Below are positions 52,128 to 61,308 of a DNA stretch of 64,000 nt, piece by piece. The notes beneath the pieces were generated by a model. The model ran no database searches, was not told the DNA's origin, and saw only the letters and a program-made list of their open reading frames with translations. Source of the DNA: Caldilineaceae bacterium (GTDB lineage: Bacteria; Chloroflexota; Anaerolineae; Caldilineales; Caldilineaceae). Position 1 is the stretch's first letter. Every line of letters starts with the position of its first letter. The DNA lies in assembly GCA_020433455.1 (NCBI GenBank), contig JAGRCP010000072.1, positions 41,384 to 105,383 on the forward strand, written 5' to 3'. The position numbers and the translations under genes are program-made.

Positions 52128-53966
52128 ATGGCCTCTTCCACCCTTCCTGCCGACAGCTTCGTCCTCTACAAGCAACGCCCGGCCCGGGTTGTTGAGCCGG
52201 GAAGAAAAAAACTGACGATCCACACGGAAGACGGCGAGCGCCTGAGCGTCCGGCCCAAAGATGTTCTGCTCCTCCATCCCGGCCCCCTTCACAACATGAA
52301 CGAACTGCGCAAACAAGGGCAGGGCGATATCATGGCGGCATGGGAGTTGTTGGCCGGGCAAACGACCACTTTGCAAGACGTGGCGGAACTGGCATTTGAC
52401 GAGTTCACCCCGGCCGGGGCCTGGACCATTTGGCAGATGGCGGCCGACGGTCTCTACTTCCGCGCCGAAGCGCCTGAAATGGTTGAAGTTTTAGATGAGA
52501 CAAGCGTTGCCGCCATCCAGACGGAGCGAGCGGCCAAAGCCGCTGAAGCCGCGGCCTGGCAGGAATTTGCCGAACGCATCCGTGCCGGGCGCCATTTGCC
52601 CCAGGACGTAGTGCGGCTGAGCGACGTGGAAGAACTTGCGCTGGGCGCGCGGGAGGGCAGCCACACGCTCAAGGCGCTGGACCTCCCCGAAACGCCGCAA
52701 GCCGCGCACAGACTCCTGCTGAAAATCGGCTTCTGGGACGAGAACGTTAACCCCTACCCCGCGCGCCTGGGCTGTTCGGTGGAGCAGCCGGACTTCCCGC
52801 TGTCCGATCTGCCCGACGAACCGCGTCGGGAGTTAACCCACCTGGCCGCATTTGCGATTGACGATCGGGGAAGCAGCGATCCGGATGACGCCATCAGTTG
52901 GGATGGAGAGCGCCTGTGGGTCCACGTGGCGGATGTGGCTGCGCTCTTGTCGCCGGAAAGCCAGGCGGAAACAGAAGCCCGGGATCGGGGCGCGAACCTC
53001 TATCTGCCCGAAGGCACAGTCCATATGCTGCCCGAAAGCATGACCCAACGCCTGGGATTGGGGCTGCACGAAGTTTCGCCGGCGCTCTCCTTCGGCATCA
53101 TCATTGCCGATGACGGCAGTATCGCCGACGTTGAGATAACGCCCAGCTGGGTGCAGGTGACGCGGCTGAGTTATGAGGAGGCTGACGGTCAAATTTATGA
53201 CGGTCCGCTCCAGGCCATGCGCGGCGCGCTCGAACGCTTTTCGCTCCGCAGGCGCAACAACGGAGCCATCGAACTCTCCTTTCCCGAAATCAAGCTGAGC
53301 GTCAATGACGGCGAAATTGACATTCGCCCCATCGAGCGGACGGCCAGTCGGGAATTGGTGCGCGAGGCCATGCTCCTGGCCGGCGAAGCTGTGGCGCAAT
53401 ACGCCCAGGCCCACGACATTCCCATCCCCTATACGGTTCAGGATCCACCTGCTGTCGATGACGAGGACGAGCTAAAGACCGATACCCTGGCCGAAATGTA
53501 TGCCATGCGCCGCCGCCTCTATCCCGGCCGTCAGGTAAGCGAGCCCGGCCCCCATAGCGGATTGGGGTTGGAATGCTACGCTCAGGTGACCAGCCCCTTG
53601 CGTCGTTATCACGACATGCTGGTCCACCAGCAACTGCGCGCCTATCTGCGGGGCGAATTATTGTTGGATGCCGAGACGGTTATGACCCGCACCGCGGAAG
53701 CCCGCACCCAGGCTCGCCACGTCCGCACGGCAGAGCGGCTTTCCATTTCTCATTGGCTTATGGTCTATCTGCGCCGCCATCCTGATTGGCAGGGAGAAGC
53801 TATTGCCTTGGAGCAACGCCGCACGCGTACGCTGCTGCTCCTGCCCGAGCTGGCGCTGGAAACGGAAATTTACGGTCGCAACGGAATTTACCCAGATGAC
53901 AAGGCGGAGGTAGCCCTGACCGGCGTAGATTTGCCGGAGCTAACTGCTACGTTTCGCTTTGTGTAG
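52128..53966 (+). CDS. RNB-domain exoribonuclease (RNase II/R-like)
   Basis: A 612-residue protein. Residues ~1-235 are an N-terminal region not matching the usual cold-shock pair (VLYKQRPARVVEPGRKKLTIHTEDG is an SH3/S1-like barrel). The RNB catalytic domain (~240-540) contains DDRGSSDPDDAISWDG, with magnesium-binding D251, D253 and D254, and the conserved VHVADVAALL and MLPESMTQRLGLGLHEVSPALSF. CYAQVTSPLRRYHDMLVHQQLRAYL (~485-505) marks the end of the domain; the C-terminal S1 domain is short or replaced by a ~60-residue tail. It would degrade RNA 3' to 5', with a preference that cannot be read from sequence. It is similar in size to RNB proteins of cyanobacteria and plastids. Confidence 0.88.
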   Translation: MASSTLPADSFVLYKQRPARVVEPGRKKLTIHTEDGERLSVRPKDVLLLHPGPLHNMNELRKQGQGDIMAAWELLAGQTTTLQDVAELAFDEFTPAGAWTIWQMAADGLYFRAEAPEMVEVLDETSVAAIQTERAAKAAEAAAWQEFAERIRAGRHLPQDVVRLSDVEELALGAREGSHTLKALDLPETPQAAHRLLLKIGFWDENVNPYPARLGCSVEQPDFPLSDLPDEPRRELTHLAAFAIDDRGSSDPDDAISWDGERLWVHVADVAALLSPESQAETEARDRGANLYLPEGTVHMLPESMTQRLGLGLHEVSPALSFGIIIADDGSIADVEITPSWVQVTRLSYEEADGQIYDGPLQAMRGALERFSLRRRNNGAIELSFPEIKLSVNDGEIDIRPIERTASRELVREAMLLAGEAVAQYAQAHDIPIPYTVQDPPAVDDEDELKTDTLAEMYAMRRRLYPGRQVSEPGPHSGLGLECYAQVTSPLRRYHDMLVHQQLRAYLRGELLLDAETVMTRTAEARTQARHVRTAERLSISHWLMVYLRRHPDWQGEAIALEQRRTRTLLLLPELALETEIYGRNGIYPDDKAEVALTGVDLPELTATFRFV

Positions 53967-54023
53967 GAGCGGGAGAGTCGCGCCCCATTCTGCAAAATGA
54001 ACGCCTTAATGCATGGAGATGAA

Positions 54024-55040
54024 ATGGATAGTTTTGCCGCTACCCCCACTCCTTCTTCCCAGAGCCCCTCGCCCCAATTAACGGATTCATCGCCGGGAGG
54101 ATTGCTTGCGCCGGACACCCCCCTCTTTACGGCTGCGCGCCAAGCCCGACTGCGCTGGCCGGCCCGAGGGCGGGCCTGGTATCCGCTGGCCGTGCTGGCG
54201 GCCGGTCTCCTCATTCCGTTCATCGGCCAAATTCTGGGCGGAATCATCGGCAGCCTGCTGCTCATGCCCTTTATGGAGAACCCCCTGGACTTTTTGTTCG
54301 GCGGCGGCAGCACGGCCGGCTTTGTCAGCCTGCTGTTGATTGGGTTTTTGCCTATGTATCCGCTGGTCTGGCTCTGGCTGCGCCTGTTCGAGCGACGCAA
54401 ATTTGTGACCGTGGGGTTCTGGTCCCATGGTGCGGCGGCCAAATACGCCCGGGGTCTTCTTATCGGCCTGCTTATGTTCAGCATGGGCGTTCTCATCATG
54501 TACCTCATGGGCGACGTTGAAGTAAGCGCAGTTGATTGGCAGGCCGCCACAGTTACCGGCGTCCTCTTTGTATTCATCGGCTGGATTGTCCAGGGCGCGG
54601 CCGAAGAAGTGTTGGCCCGGGGATTTCTGCTGCCCATCGTGGGCGCGCACTGGACGCCGCTTATTGGCGTCATCCTTTCATCTTCGATTTTCGGTCTGCT
54701 CCATCTCTTCAACGATAACCTCCAATGGCTGGCTATGCTCAACCTGATTTTGTTTGGCGTTTTTGCGGCATTTTATGCCCTGTGGGAAGAGGGGCTATGG
54801 GGCATTTGCGCCATCCATTCGGTCTGGAACTGGGCCCAGGGCAACGTTTTCGGCTTCCCGGTGAGCGGCAATGCAGAGAGCAGCGCCATTCTCTGGAAGA
54901 TGGCGGAAACCGGCCCGGACCTGCTCACCGGCGGCGCGTTCGGTCCCGAAGGCGGACTCATCGTTTCGCTGGTGCTGATCGCAGCATGCATCGGCGTTTG
55001 GATAGCCGCGCGCCGCAAGCCGCAGAGGAACCCGTCATGA
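54024..55040 (+). CDS. CPBP-family intramembrane metalloprotease
   Basis: The start at ATG 54024 (MDSFAATPTP) has GGAG at the proper distance; an ATG nine codons earlier does not. The 338-residue protein has a Ser/Pro-rich cytoplasmic N-terminus (~1-50) and about seven helices. CPBP motifs are present in order: EE plus xxxR (E194, E195, R199 in GAAEEVLARGFL), H227 in FGLLHLFND, and H265/N269 in IHSVWNW. The family includes CAAX-processing-like and bacteriocin-immunity proteases. The stop codon overlaps the start of the M1 peptidase gene (ATGA), so two membrane-associated proteases are made together. Confidence 0.9.
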   Translation: MDSFAATPTPSSQSPSPQLTDSSPGGLLAPDTPLFTAARQARLRWPARGRAWYPLAVLAAGLLIPFIGQILGGIIGSLLLMPFMENPLDFLFGGGSTAGFVSLLLIGFLPMYPLVWLWLRLFERRKFVTVGFWSHGAAAKYARGLLIGLLMFSMGVLIMYLMGDVEVSAVDWQAATVTGVLFVFIGWIVQGAAEEVLARGFLLPIVGAHWTPLIGVILSSSIFGLLHLFNDNLQWLAMLNLILFGVFAAFYALWEEGLWGICAIHSVWNWAQGNVFGFPVSGNAESSAILWKMAETGPDLLTGGAFGPEGGLIVSLVLIAACIGVWIAARRKPQRNPS

Positions 55041-56470
55041 ATCTTTCCCGCGGACTCGGGCTTCGGGCCTGCCTGTTAGTGGGGTTGAGCGCGCTCCTGC
55101 TCAGCGCCTGCCAATTCTCCCTGCCGCCGGCGGCGGAAAATGAGCTGCCACAGCTCGGCGCGCCCGGCTTGGGCGATCGCCTCTATCCCGGACTGGGCAA
55201 CGGCGGCTACGATGTAACCCGCTACGATCTTTCCCTGACGGTGGACGTGGAGCAGAATAGCCTGGACGCGGACATCCGCATCGATGCGGTGGCGACCCAG
55301 GCGCTGAGCCGCTTCAACCTGGATTTTTACGGGCTGGAGATCGACGCACTCACCGTAAACGGAGCCGAGGCCGAGTACGCCCGGGCCGGCAGTGAGCTAC
55401 AGATCACGCCGGCCGTTCCCCTGACGGAAAGCGTCCCGTTTCAGGTGCAGATCGCCTATCACGGCACGCCCGAACCGCTGACCGACGGCAGCGTGGGCAT
55501 CGATTCGTTGGGCTGGCAGACCCAGCCGGGCGGCATCTACGCGGCCAGCGAGCCCAACGGCTCCATGAACTGGTATCCCCTCAATAATCACCCCAGCGAT
55601 AAGGCCGCCTACACGTTCAGCGTTACCGTGCCCGCGCCCTATCAGGTCGCCATGAACGGCGTTCTCACCGCGCAAACGGCAACGGAGATGGACGGCAAAG
55701 CGGCCGTCACCTACACGTGGGAAATGGCCCAACCCATGGCCGGCTATCTGACCACGATTCAGATCAACCAATACGACGTGGAGACCGCTGAGACGGCCGC
55801 GGGCGTGGACCTTCGCAACTACTTTCCCGCGGAGACGCCCGAGTCTGTACGGGATGATTTTGACGCCACGGAAGAGATGCTAGCCTACCTGGAAGCGCGC
55901 CTCGGCCCCTATCCTTTTGATGCATATGGCGTCGTGCTCCTCACTGAGGATGTGGGCTGGGCCCTGGAGACCCAAACGCTCTCCATCTTTCCTCCCAGAG
56001 GCGGCCCGGAACACACCGTCATGCACGAGCTGGCCCACCAGTGGTTCGGCAACAGCGTAAGCCCGGCAACGTGGGAAGATATCTGGCTGAATGAAGGCTT
56101 CGCATCCTACTTCCACCTGCTGTGGACGGAGGAAACGGACGGCCCCGAAGCCTTTCAGACGGCGATGACCAACCTGTACCTTCAGCTACAGGCCACGGAG
56201 ACCGGCTCGCCCATCCCTGCCGACCCGTCGGAGTTATTCGGCCGTGCGGTCTACTACCGGGGCGCGTGGACGCTCCATGCTTTGCGCCTGGCTACGGGCG
56301 ACGAGCAGTTCTTCGCCATCCTGCGCACCTACTACGACCGCCATGCCGGGGGCTCCGTCACCACGGCAGACTTCCTGGCGGTGGTGGATGAGCTGGCCGG
56401 CGCAGACGCGGTCGCGCTGGTAGAAGCGTGGCTCTATGACGAACAGTTGCCCGCTATGCCGGGCGAGTGA
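55037..56470 (+). CDS. M1-family metallopeptidase lipoprotein
   Basis: The start is ATG 55037, overlapping the CPBP stop; a longer frame beginning at 54725 runs through the CPBP gene and is rejected. The 477-residue product has a lipobox LLSAC (acylated C25). The N-terminal beta-sandwich (~50-255) is followed by the thermolysin-like catalytic domain: H330-E331-xx-H334 in MHELAHQWFG and the third zinc ligand E353 in LNEGFASYFH. The GAMEN exopeptidase loop is changed to ALETQ (309-313), and the C-terminal helical domain is missing, so it is the short M1 form. It probably trims peptides outside the membrane. Confidence 0.9.
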   Translation: MNLSRGLGLRACLLVGLSALLLSACQFSLPPAAENELPQLGAPGLGDRLYPGLGNGGYDVTRYDLSLTVDVEQNSLDADIRIDAVATQALSRFNLDFYGLEIDALTVNGAEAEYARAGSELQITPAVPLTESVPFQVQIAYHGTPEPLTDGSVGIDSLGWQTQPGGIYAASEPNGSMNWYPLNNHPSDKAAYTFSVTVPAPYQVAMNGVLTAQTATEMDGKAAVTYTWEMAQPMAGYLTTIQINQYDVETAETAAGVDLRNYFPAETPESVRDDFDATEEMLAYLEARLGPYPFDAYGVVLLTEDVGWALETQTLSIFPPRGGPEHTVMHELAHQWFGNSVSPATWEDIWLNEGFASYFHLLWTEETDGPEAFQTAMTNLYLQLQATETGSPIPADPSELFGRAVYYRGAWTLHALRLATGDEQFFAILRTYYDRHAGGSVTTADFLAVVDELAGADAVALVEAWLYDEQLPAMPGE

Positions 56471-56575
56471 TGCGGAGCGGCATAAGGCTCACGTAGGATA
56501 TTATTTTGCAACGAATTGCTCAATAAGACTGTTGTGCGATCTCTTGGCGGCAAGAGCGCCGGAATTGATTTTTCT

Positions 56576-56617
56576 ATGTCGTATGGATCGATTTTTAAAT
56601 TCATACGACATTTTTTT
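56576..56617 (+). terminator. Intrinsic terminator after the M1 peptidase gene
   Basis: ATGTCGTATG (56576-56585) pairs with CATACGACAT (56602-56611), followed by TTTTTT to 56617. It ends the RNB/CPBP/M1 transcription unit. The surrounding 56500-56690 stretch is clearly more AT-rich than the rest of the window. Confidence 0.75.
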
Positions 56618-56690
56618 AGCACACAAAATACTGAGCTGCTAAAATATTTAGTAATTTAAATAACTGTAAAAAATAGAGAACGGGCTTATT

Positions 56691-57149
56691 GTGAACGAAA
56701 ATTCATCTCTAGACTTTACGTACGATGTCCTATTCCGGCTAATCAAACGCTTCCCCCCGCTGAAGGTGAGGACCAGCGCTTTGAATGGATTAACCCAGAG
56801 TGAACATAGATTGTTAGCGACTCTGATGTTGAATCTTGATGATGAACATACGGCCTTATCGGTTACCGAAGTAAGCAATCTGTTACAGATCACACCGGCC
56901 GGCGTAACCCACCTAGCCAACTCATTGGAGAAGGCCGGATATATTGAACGTCTGTCGGCCCCGAATGATCGACGTCTCGTGTTGGTTGGCTTGACGGATC
57001 GCGGCAGGAAAGCGGCTGAGGCGCTCATCGCTGACGTTCAGGCGCAGTTATCAGGTCTGCTAAATCATTTGGGCGAAGATGACGGTCAGGCATTTATGCG
57101 CTTAATAGCCCGGGCAATCGATTATTTTGAGTCACAATTTGAGGCGTGA
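56691..57149 (+). CDS. MarR-family transcriptional regulator
   Basis: A 152-residue regulator starting at GTG 56691 in an AT-rich leader. The winged helix is visible: [15 protein letters not shown], then [54 protein letters not shown], with the DRR wing. It overlaps the ABC ATPase gene by GTGA and so is the first gene of an efflux-type operon (MarR, ATPase, FtsX permease). It most likely represses that operon and responds to the exported compound or a related ligand. A palindrome in the 75 bp upstream was not clear. Confidence 0.92.
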   Translation: MNENSSLDFTYDVLFRLIKRFPPLKVRTSALNGLTQSEHRLLATLMLNLDDEHTALSVTEVSNLLQITPAGVTHLANSLEKAGYIERLSAPNDRRLVLVGLTDRGRKAAEALIADVQAQLSGLLNHLGEDDGQAFMRLIARAIDYFESQFEA

Positions 57150-58831
57150 GCCTGTTGACAGGTCAGGCGAGTATGGCCAATAGCAATCAGAGAGTCATTA
57201 TCCAACTGCAAAATGTTGTCAAAACATATTTTACCGGTGAGCTTCCTTTTACGGCGCTTGATCACGTCAATCTTGATATCCGACAAGGCGAATTTTTGGG
57301 CATTACAGGAAGATCCGGCGCCGGCAAAACGACGCTGCTCAATATGATCTCCGGCGTTAGCAAAGCGACCGAGGGAGAGATATTTTTTCATGGGGCAGTA
57401 AATCCCAACGAAAATAAGCCCGCGGTTCTTCCCAAAGCCGGAACGTCGTTATTTCCGCCGTGGCCATTCCGCCACGATAGGCTAGATAACCAATCCCCCA
57501 ATGCCCCTATCCCCATTCACAACATGAAGGAAGATAAGCTGGCCTTATGGCGCGGTGAAAATCTGGGTATTGTCTACCAATCTTTCGAGCTGATGCCCAC
57601 GCTCAGCCTGGTCGAGAATGTGATGCTGCCGCCGGACTTTTCAGGCGGATACCATCCGATCATCAGCAAACAAAGAGCGCTGGAATTGTTGGAATTGGTT
57701 GAAATTGCTGAACACGCCTATAAAATTCCCGCACATATTTCCGGCGGGCAGAAACAACGGGTGGCCATTGCCCGCGCCCTGGTGAACGACCCGCAGTTGA
57801 TTATCGCCGATGAACCGACCGGCAACCTGGATAGCGCCACCGCCGATATCATTCTGGGAATTTTTGAAAAGCTGGTTGATCAGGGCAAAACCATCACTAT
57901 GGTAACCCACGATCAAGGTTTCGTTCCGCGTTTCTCACGCCATTTGCAGATTGTGGATGGGGCGCTCAGCAATCCTGCCGCAGAGGATTCCGCTTTGGCC
58001 AAACGACCAGTAACGCCTTTGGCCCCGGTTTCTGAGCACAAGCGCATCCCCCTTGGACCTGTCCCAGGCCCGCTTAAGATTCAGGCAGCGTCGATAATTC
58101 ATCTTCAGGAAACGCCTGCCATCGTTCTGCGTAACGTGGAAAAGGTTTATGAAAACGCGGCGGAGAAATTTGTGGCGTTGAGGTCTATCAATTTGCAGTT
58201 GAATTACGGGCAGTTCATCTCCATCGTCGGAAAATCGGGCTGCGGGAAATCCACCTTGCTGAATATGATCACAGGCATCGATCATCCGACCGCCGGGGAA
58301 GTGCTGATTGGCAACAAGCCTATCTATCAGATGAGTGAAAGCCAGCGGGCCCTATGGCGAGGGCAGAATATCGGAGTGGTGTTTCAGTTCTTTCAGCTTC
58401 TCCCTACTTTAACCCTGCTCGAAAACGCTATGCTGCCCATGGATTACTGTGATATTTACCCGTTTTCAGAGCGTCCCGAGCGAGCCATGGCTTTGCTTGA
58501 AATGGTCGGGCTGGCCGATCAGGCCCGGAAGCGGCCTGCAGCTGTCTCCAGCGGACAACAGCAGAGCGCGGCTATTGCCCGCGCCCTGGCGACCGATCCT
58601 CCTCTCATTTTGGCGGATGAGCCTACCGGCAACCTGGATTCACGCGCTGCTGACAAGATTCTGACGCTGTTTGAAAATTTGGCGAGCCGCGGCAAAACGG
58701 TCTTGATTGTCACCCATGATCCCTCGATTACCCAGAGAACGGATCAGACCATCATCCTCTCTGACGGCAAGATAGTCGACACAATTACACCCCACGCCCT
58801 GCAAAAGGCGACAACAATCCGCCCCGCTTAA
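57146..58831 (+). CDS. Tandem ABC ATPase (two LolD/MacB-type NBDs) with repeat-derived insert
   Basis: A 561-residue protein with two NBDs in one chain. NBD1: Walker A GRSGAGKT (55-62), Q145, signature ISGGQ (198-202), [17 protein letters not shown]2: GKSGCGKS (362-369), signature weakened to [21 protein letters not shown]. LolD-type ATPases normally have one NBD; here both may serve one duplicated FtsX permease. Between the strand GEIFFHG and PIHNMKEDK of NBD1 there is an extra stretch (~res. 85-121) that NBD2 lacks and that is encoded by a copy of the dispersed palindrome. The linker ~275-315 is Pro-rich. Starts at GTG 57146 (overlap) or ATG 57173 are possible. Confidence 0.9.
   Translation: MSLLTGQASMANSNQRVIIQLQNVVKTYFTGELPFTALDHVNLDIRQGEFLGITGRSGAGKTTLLNMISGVSKATEGEIFFHGAVNPNENKPAVLPKAGTSLFPPWPFRHDRLDNQSPNAPIPIHNMKEDKLALWRGENLGIVYQSFELMPTLSLVENVMLPPDFSGGYHPIISKQRALELLELVEIAEHAYKIPAHISGGQKQRVAIARALVNDPQLIIADEPTGNLDSATADIILGIFEKLVDQGKTITMVTHDQGFVPRFSRHLQIVDGALSNPAAEDSALAKRPVTPLAPVSEHKRIPLGPVPGPLKIQAASIIHLQETPAIVLRNVEKVYENAAEKFVALRSINLQLNYGQFISIVGKSGCGKSTLLNMITGIDHPTAGEVLIGNKPIYQMSESQRALWRGQNIGVVFQFFQLLPTLTLLENAMLPMDYCDIYPFSERPERAMALLEMVGLADQARKRPAAVSSGQQQSAAIARALATDPPLILADEPTGNLDSRAADKILTLFENLASRGKTVLIVTHDPSITQRTDQTIILSDGKIVDTITPHALQKATTIRPA
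57396..57480 (-). repeat. Dispersed imperfect palindrome, copy F, in frame inside the ABC ATPase gene
   Basis: Plus-strand AGTAAATCCC, AAAATAAGCC, GCGGTTCTTCCCAAAG, TTATTTCCGCCGTGG and CCATTCCGCC appear in the same order and spacing as the complement of copies A and C. It is more diverged than those. The reading frame is open throughout and the downstream stretch to ~57510 is C-rich (CCAATCCCCCAATGCCCC). Confidence 0.7.
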
Positions 58832-58856
58832 AAGTAGGCAGAAGGCAAGCCAACAG

Positions 58857-61265
58857 GTGAACACCACCATTAAACCGAATTTGTTAAAACCGCGGTGGCG
58901 CAAAGTATTCCTTGACTTGTGGAATGACAAAACCCGTACCGGGCTGGTGGTTGCATCCATTACCGCCGGGGTTTTTGCCATTGGTATGATCATCAGCGCA
59001 TTTGTCATTTTGCAGGAAGACATCAGCCACAGTTATGCGGCCGTCAATCCGCCGAATATCGAGGTTTGGACCGATCCGTTCGACAAAGATTTGGTACGCG
59101 TGATCGAAAAGACGCCGGGCGTTGATGAAGTGGAAGGGCGTCGCCTTGAGGATATCCGGGCCAGGCGAAGCGACGAAGATTGGCAAAATCTAGTCCTGGT
59201 TGGGCTCTCAGATTTTGCGGGGCCGATCAGTCTGCGCAGGCCGCTTGAAGGAGAGTCTGTTCCGGGCAAAGATGAAGTCGTGCTCAGCGAGGACAGATTG
59301 CACAGCACCGGATTTCACCCCGGCGACAAAATCGAGGTCGAACTTCCTGATGGTTCGAGCCACACTCTGACGGTAGTCGGACTGGTTGCGGATCAAACGA
59401 TATCCAAGCCCGATCCGAACGGGACGGGTTTAGCGTTTGTCACGATGAAAACGCTGGGGTCATTGGGGCAAGCATCCTATTTTAACCGACTCTATGCCAC
59501 GGTAGAGGGCGACGGAAACGACCCTGAGATCATAAGCGAAGTTGCCGATCGGGTTCAGGACAAAATAGAGCAGAGCCGGAATGTCTATCGCCTGGAGGAG
59601 CATCAATCCGATCAACATCCAATGGCGGATATTGTCTTTGCGGTCCTGGGCGTATTGGGAGCCCTGGGGGGCTTGATCACCATCCTGGGCAGTTCGCTCA
59701 TTATCAATACGTTCAATGCGCTCATGGCGCAGCAGTTGCGCCAAATCGGCGTGATGAAGCTGATTGGCGCCCGCAGCGTTCAAATTTTAGGCATGTACCT
59801 GACTCTGATCCTGGCGTATGGCTTGATCGCTCTGATTCTGGCCCTGCCGCTTGGGGCGATCGTCGGCTATGGTCTGGCCTGGTTTATCGCTTATTGGGTT
59901 GGCGCTGTCCTGCAAGGGTTCCGCATCATTCCTTTAGCCGTTACGGTCCAAATTCTGGTTGCTATCCTGATCCCTTTAGGCGCAGGTTTTTTCCCGGTTA
60001 ACAGTGGCGCCAAAACCAGCGTTCTGCGCGCAATCAGCGACTATCGACCTGGCCGTCAATCCGCCCGCGGCCTCTTTCACTATACCCCCCGATGGGTTAA
60101 AGCGATTCCTCGGCCGCTCCTGCTGTCCTTTCGGAATACCTTCCGGAAGCGAGGGCGCCTGCTCTTGACTCTCTTCACACTCACCGTAGCCGGAGCCGTC
60201 TTTATCGCCGTATTCAATGTGCGAGATTCGGTAGAAAATCTTGCCGACCAATTACTGCAACACTTCATGGGCGATGTAACCGTAGACCTGCGCCAACCAT
60301 ACCGAGTCAGAAAAATTGAGCAAGCTTTACTGGAGATCCCCGGTGTCGAAGGGGTGGAAGGCTGGACGGCCGCCGCCGCTGAGGTTTGGGACGAGAACGA
60401 TGATCCAGTTACGAACCTTTCCATCATCGCTCCGCCCCAGGATACGCAATTGCTTGACATGAATTTGACGGCGGGGCGGTGGTTGTTGCCAAATGAAGAA
60501 AAGGCCATTGTAATGTCCGATTCTATTTATCAGGATTATCCGGACCTGAAAATCGGCGACAGTTTGCGGATCAAACTCCTTGACCAGCACGTGGAAGAGT
60601 GGCAAGTCGTGGGAATATTCCCGTTTTTGACGCTGTTCGGTGATCCCATCGCCTATGCAAATTTTGAATTTATTGCCGCGAAGGAGCATCAATACGATCA
60701 GGCCGCTTCGTATCGCATCATTACTGAAGCGCACGATGCCGCTTCTCAGCAAGCGCTGACCCGTCGTATTGACGACTATCTGCCTGACCGGAATTTTATG
60801 CTTAAAAAAGTTGAATCCGGGCACGATCTGCAGCAGAAAGCAACCGTGACGATTGACGTGATCATCATCTTTTTATTGATGATGGCCATCTTGACCGCCT
60901 TTGTCGGCAGCTTGGGCCTGGCCGGGGCGATGAGCATCAATGTGTTAGAGCGAACTCGGGAAATCGGCGTGATGCGGGCAATTGGCGCCGTGGACAAGAC
61001 GGTTATGCGCTCAGTCATCATAGAAGCGCTGGTCATCGGCCTAATCAGTTGGATATTGGCCATCGGTTTGTCATTTCCCGTCGGCTTCCTGCTGCTCAGA
61101 ATTATCGGCGAATCCTTGCTGGATTCGCCCATCGCGCTGAATTTTACCCCCCTCGGCATCTTGCTTTGGCTGGCAATCGTCATCATTCTTTCCGTTTTTG
61201 CCAGCATCATCCCTGCTCGTAATGCGGCCAGGCTAACCATCAATGAGGTGCTGGCCTATGAGTAA
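58857..61265 (+). CDS. FtsX-type ABC permease, duplicated (MacB-like)
   Basis: An 802-residue permease starting at GTG 58857. Two repeats are seen. Each has one N-terminal helix (~30-52 and ~425-445), a large external domain (VNPPNIEVWTDPFDKDLVRVIEKTPGVDEVEG; QPYRVRKIEQALLEIPGVEGVEGW) and three helices (~260-385 and ~665-795). The final FtsX block EIGVMRAIGAVDKTVMRSVIIEALVIGLISW is canonical. This 8-helix form belongs to the mechanotransmission/lipoprotein or lipid handling class rather than to substrate channels. It should work with the tandem ATPase encoded 25 bp upstream. No periplasmic adaptor protein gene is present, so a full tripartite pump is not encoded here. Confidence 0.9.
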   Translation: MNTTIKPNLLKPRWRKVFLDLWNDKTRTGLVVASITAGVFAIGMIISAFVILQEDISHSYAAVNPPNIEVWTDPFDKDLVRVIEKTPGVDEVEGRRLEDIRARRSDEDWQNLVLVGLSDFAGPISLRRPLEGESVPGKDEVVLSEDRLHSTGFHPGDKIEVELPDGSSHTLTVVGLVADQTISKPDPNGTGLAFVTMKTLGSLGQASYFNRLYATVEGDGNDPEIISEVADRVQDKIEQSRNVYRLEEHQSDQHPMADIVFAVLGVLGALGGLITILGSSLIINTFNALMAQQLRQIGVMKLIGARSVQILGMYLTLILAYGLIALILALPLGAIVGYGLAWFIAYWVGAVLQGFRIIPLAVTVQILVAILIPLGAGFFPVNSGAKTSVLRAISDYRPGRQSARGLFHYTPRWVKAIPRPLLLSFRNTFRKRGRLLLTLFTLTVAGAVFIAVFNVRDSVENLADQLLQHFMGDVTVDLRQPYRVRKIEQALLEIPGVEGVEGWTAAAAEVWDENDDPVTNLSIIAPPQDTQLLDMNLTAGRWLLPNEEKAIVMSDSIYQDYPDLKIGDSLRIKLLDQHVEEWQVVGIFPFLTLFGDPIAYANFEFIAAKEHQYDQAASYRIITEAHDAASQQALTRRIDDYLPDRNFMLKKVESGHDLQQKATVTIDVIIIFLLMMAILTAFVGSLGLAGAMSINVLERTREIGVMRAIGAVDKTVMRSVIIEALVIGLISWILAIGLSFPVGFLLLRIIGESLLDSPIALNFTPLGILLWLAIVIILSVFASIIPARNAARLTINEVLAYE

Positions 61266-61271
61266 CTGTAA

Positions 61272-61297
61272 ATTTATTTCCGCCGGAAGTCACTAAT
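61272..61297 (+). repeat. Dispersed palindrome, half copy E
   Basis: TTTATTTCCGCCGGAAGTCACTAAT matches the right end of copies A and B, directly after the FtsX stop codon and just ahead of the radical SAM gene. The left half is absent. Confidence 0.6.
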
Positions 61298-61308
61298 CGG
61301 GAGGCCAT

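Noticed and set aside
54725..55036. Upstream extension of the M1 peptidase frame
   Set aside because: The extension runs through the CPBP gene in another frame; ATG 55037 begins a clear lipoprotein signal peptide and overlaps the CPBP stop.
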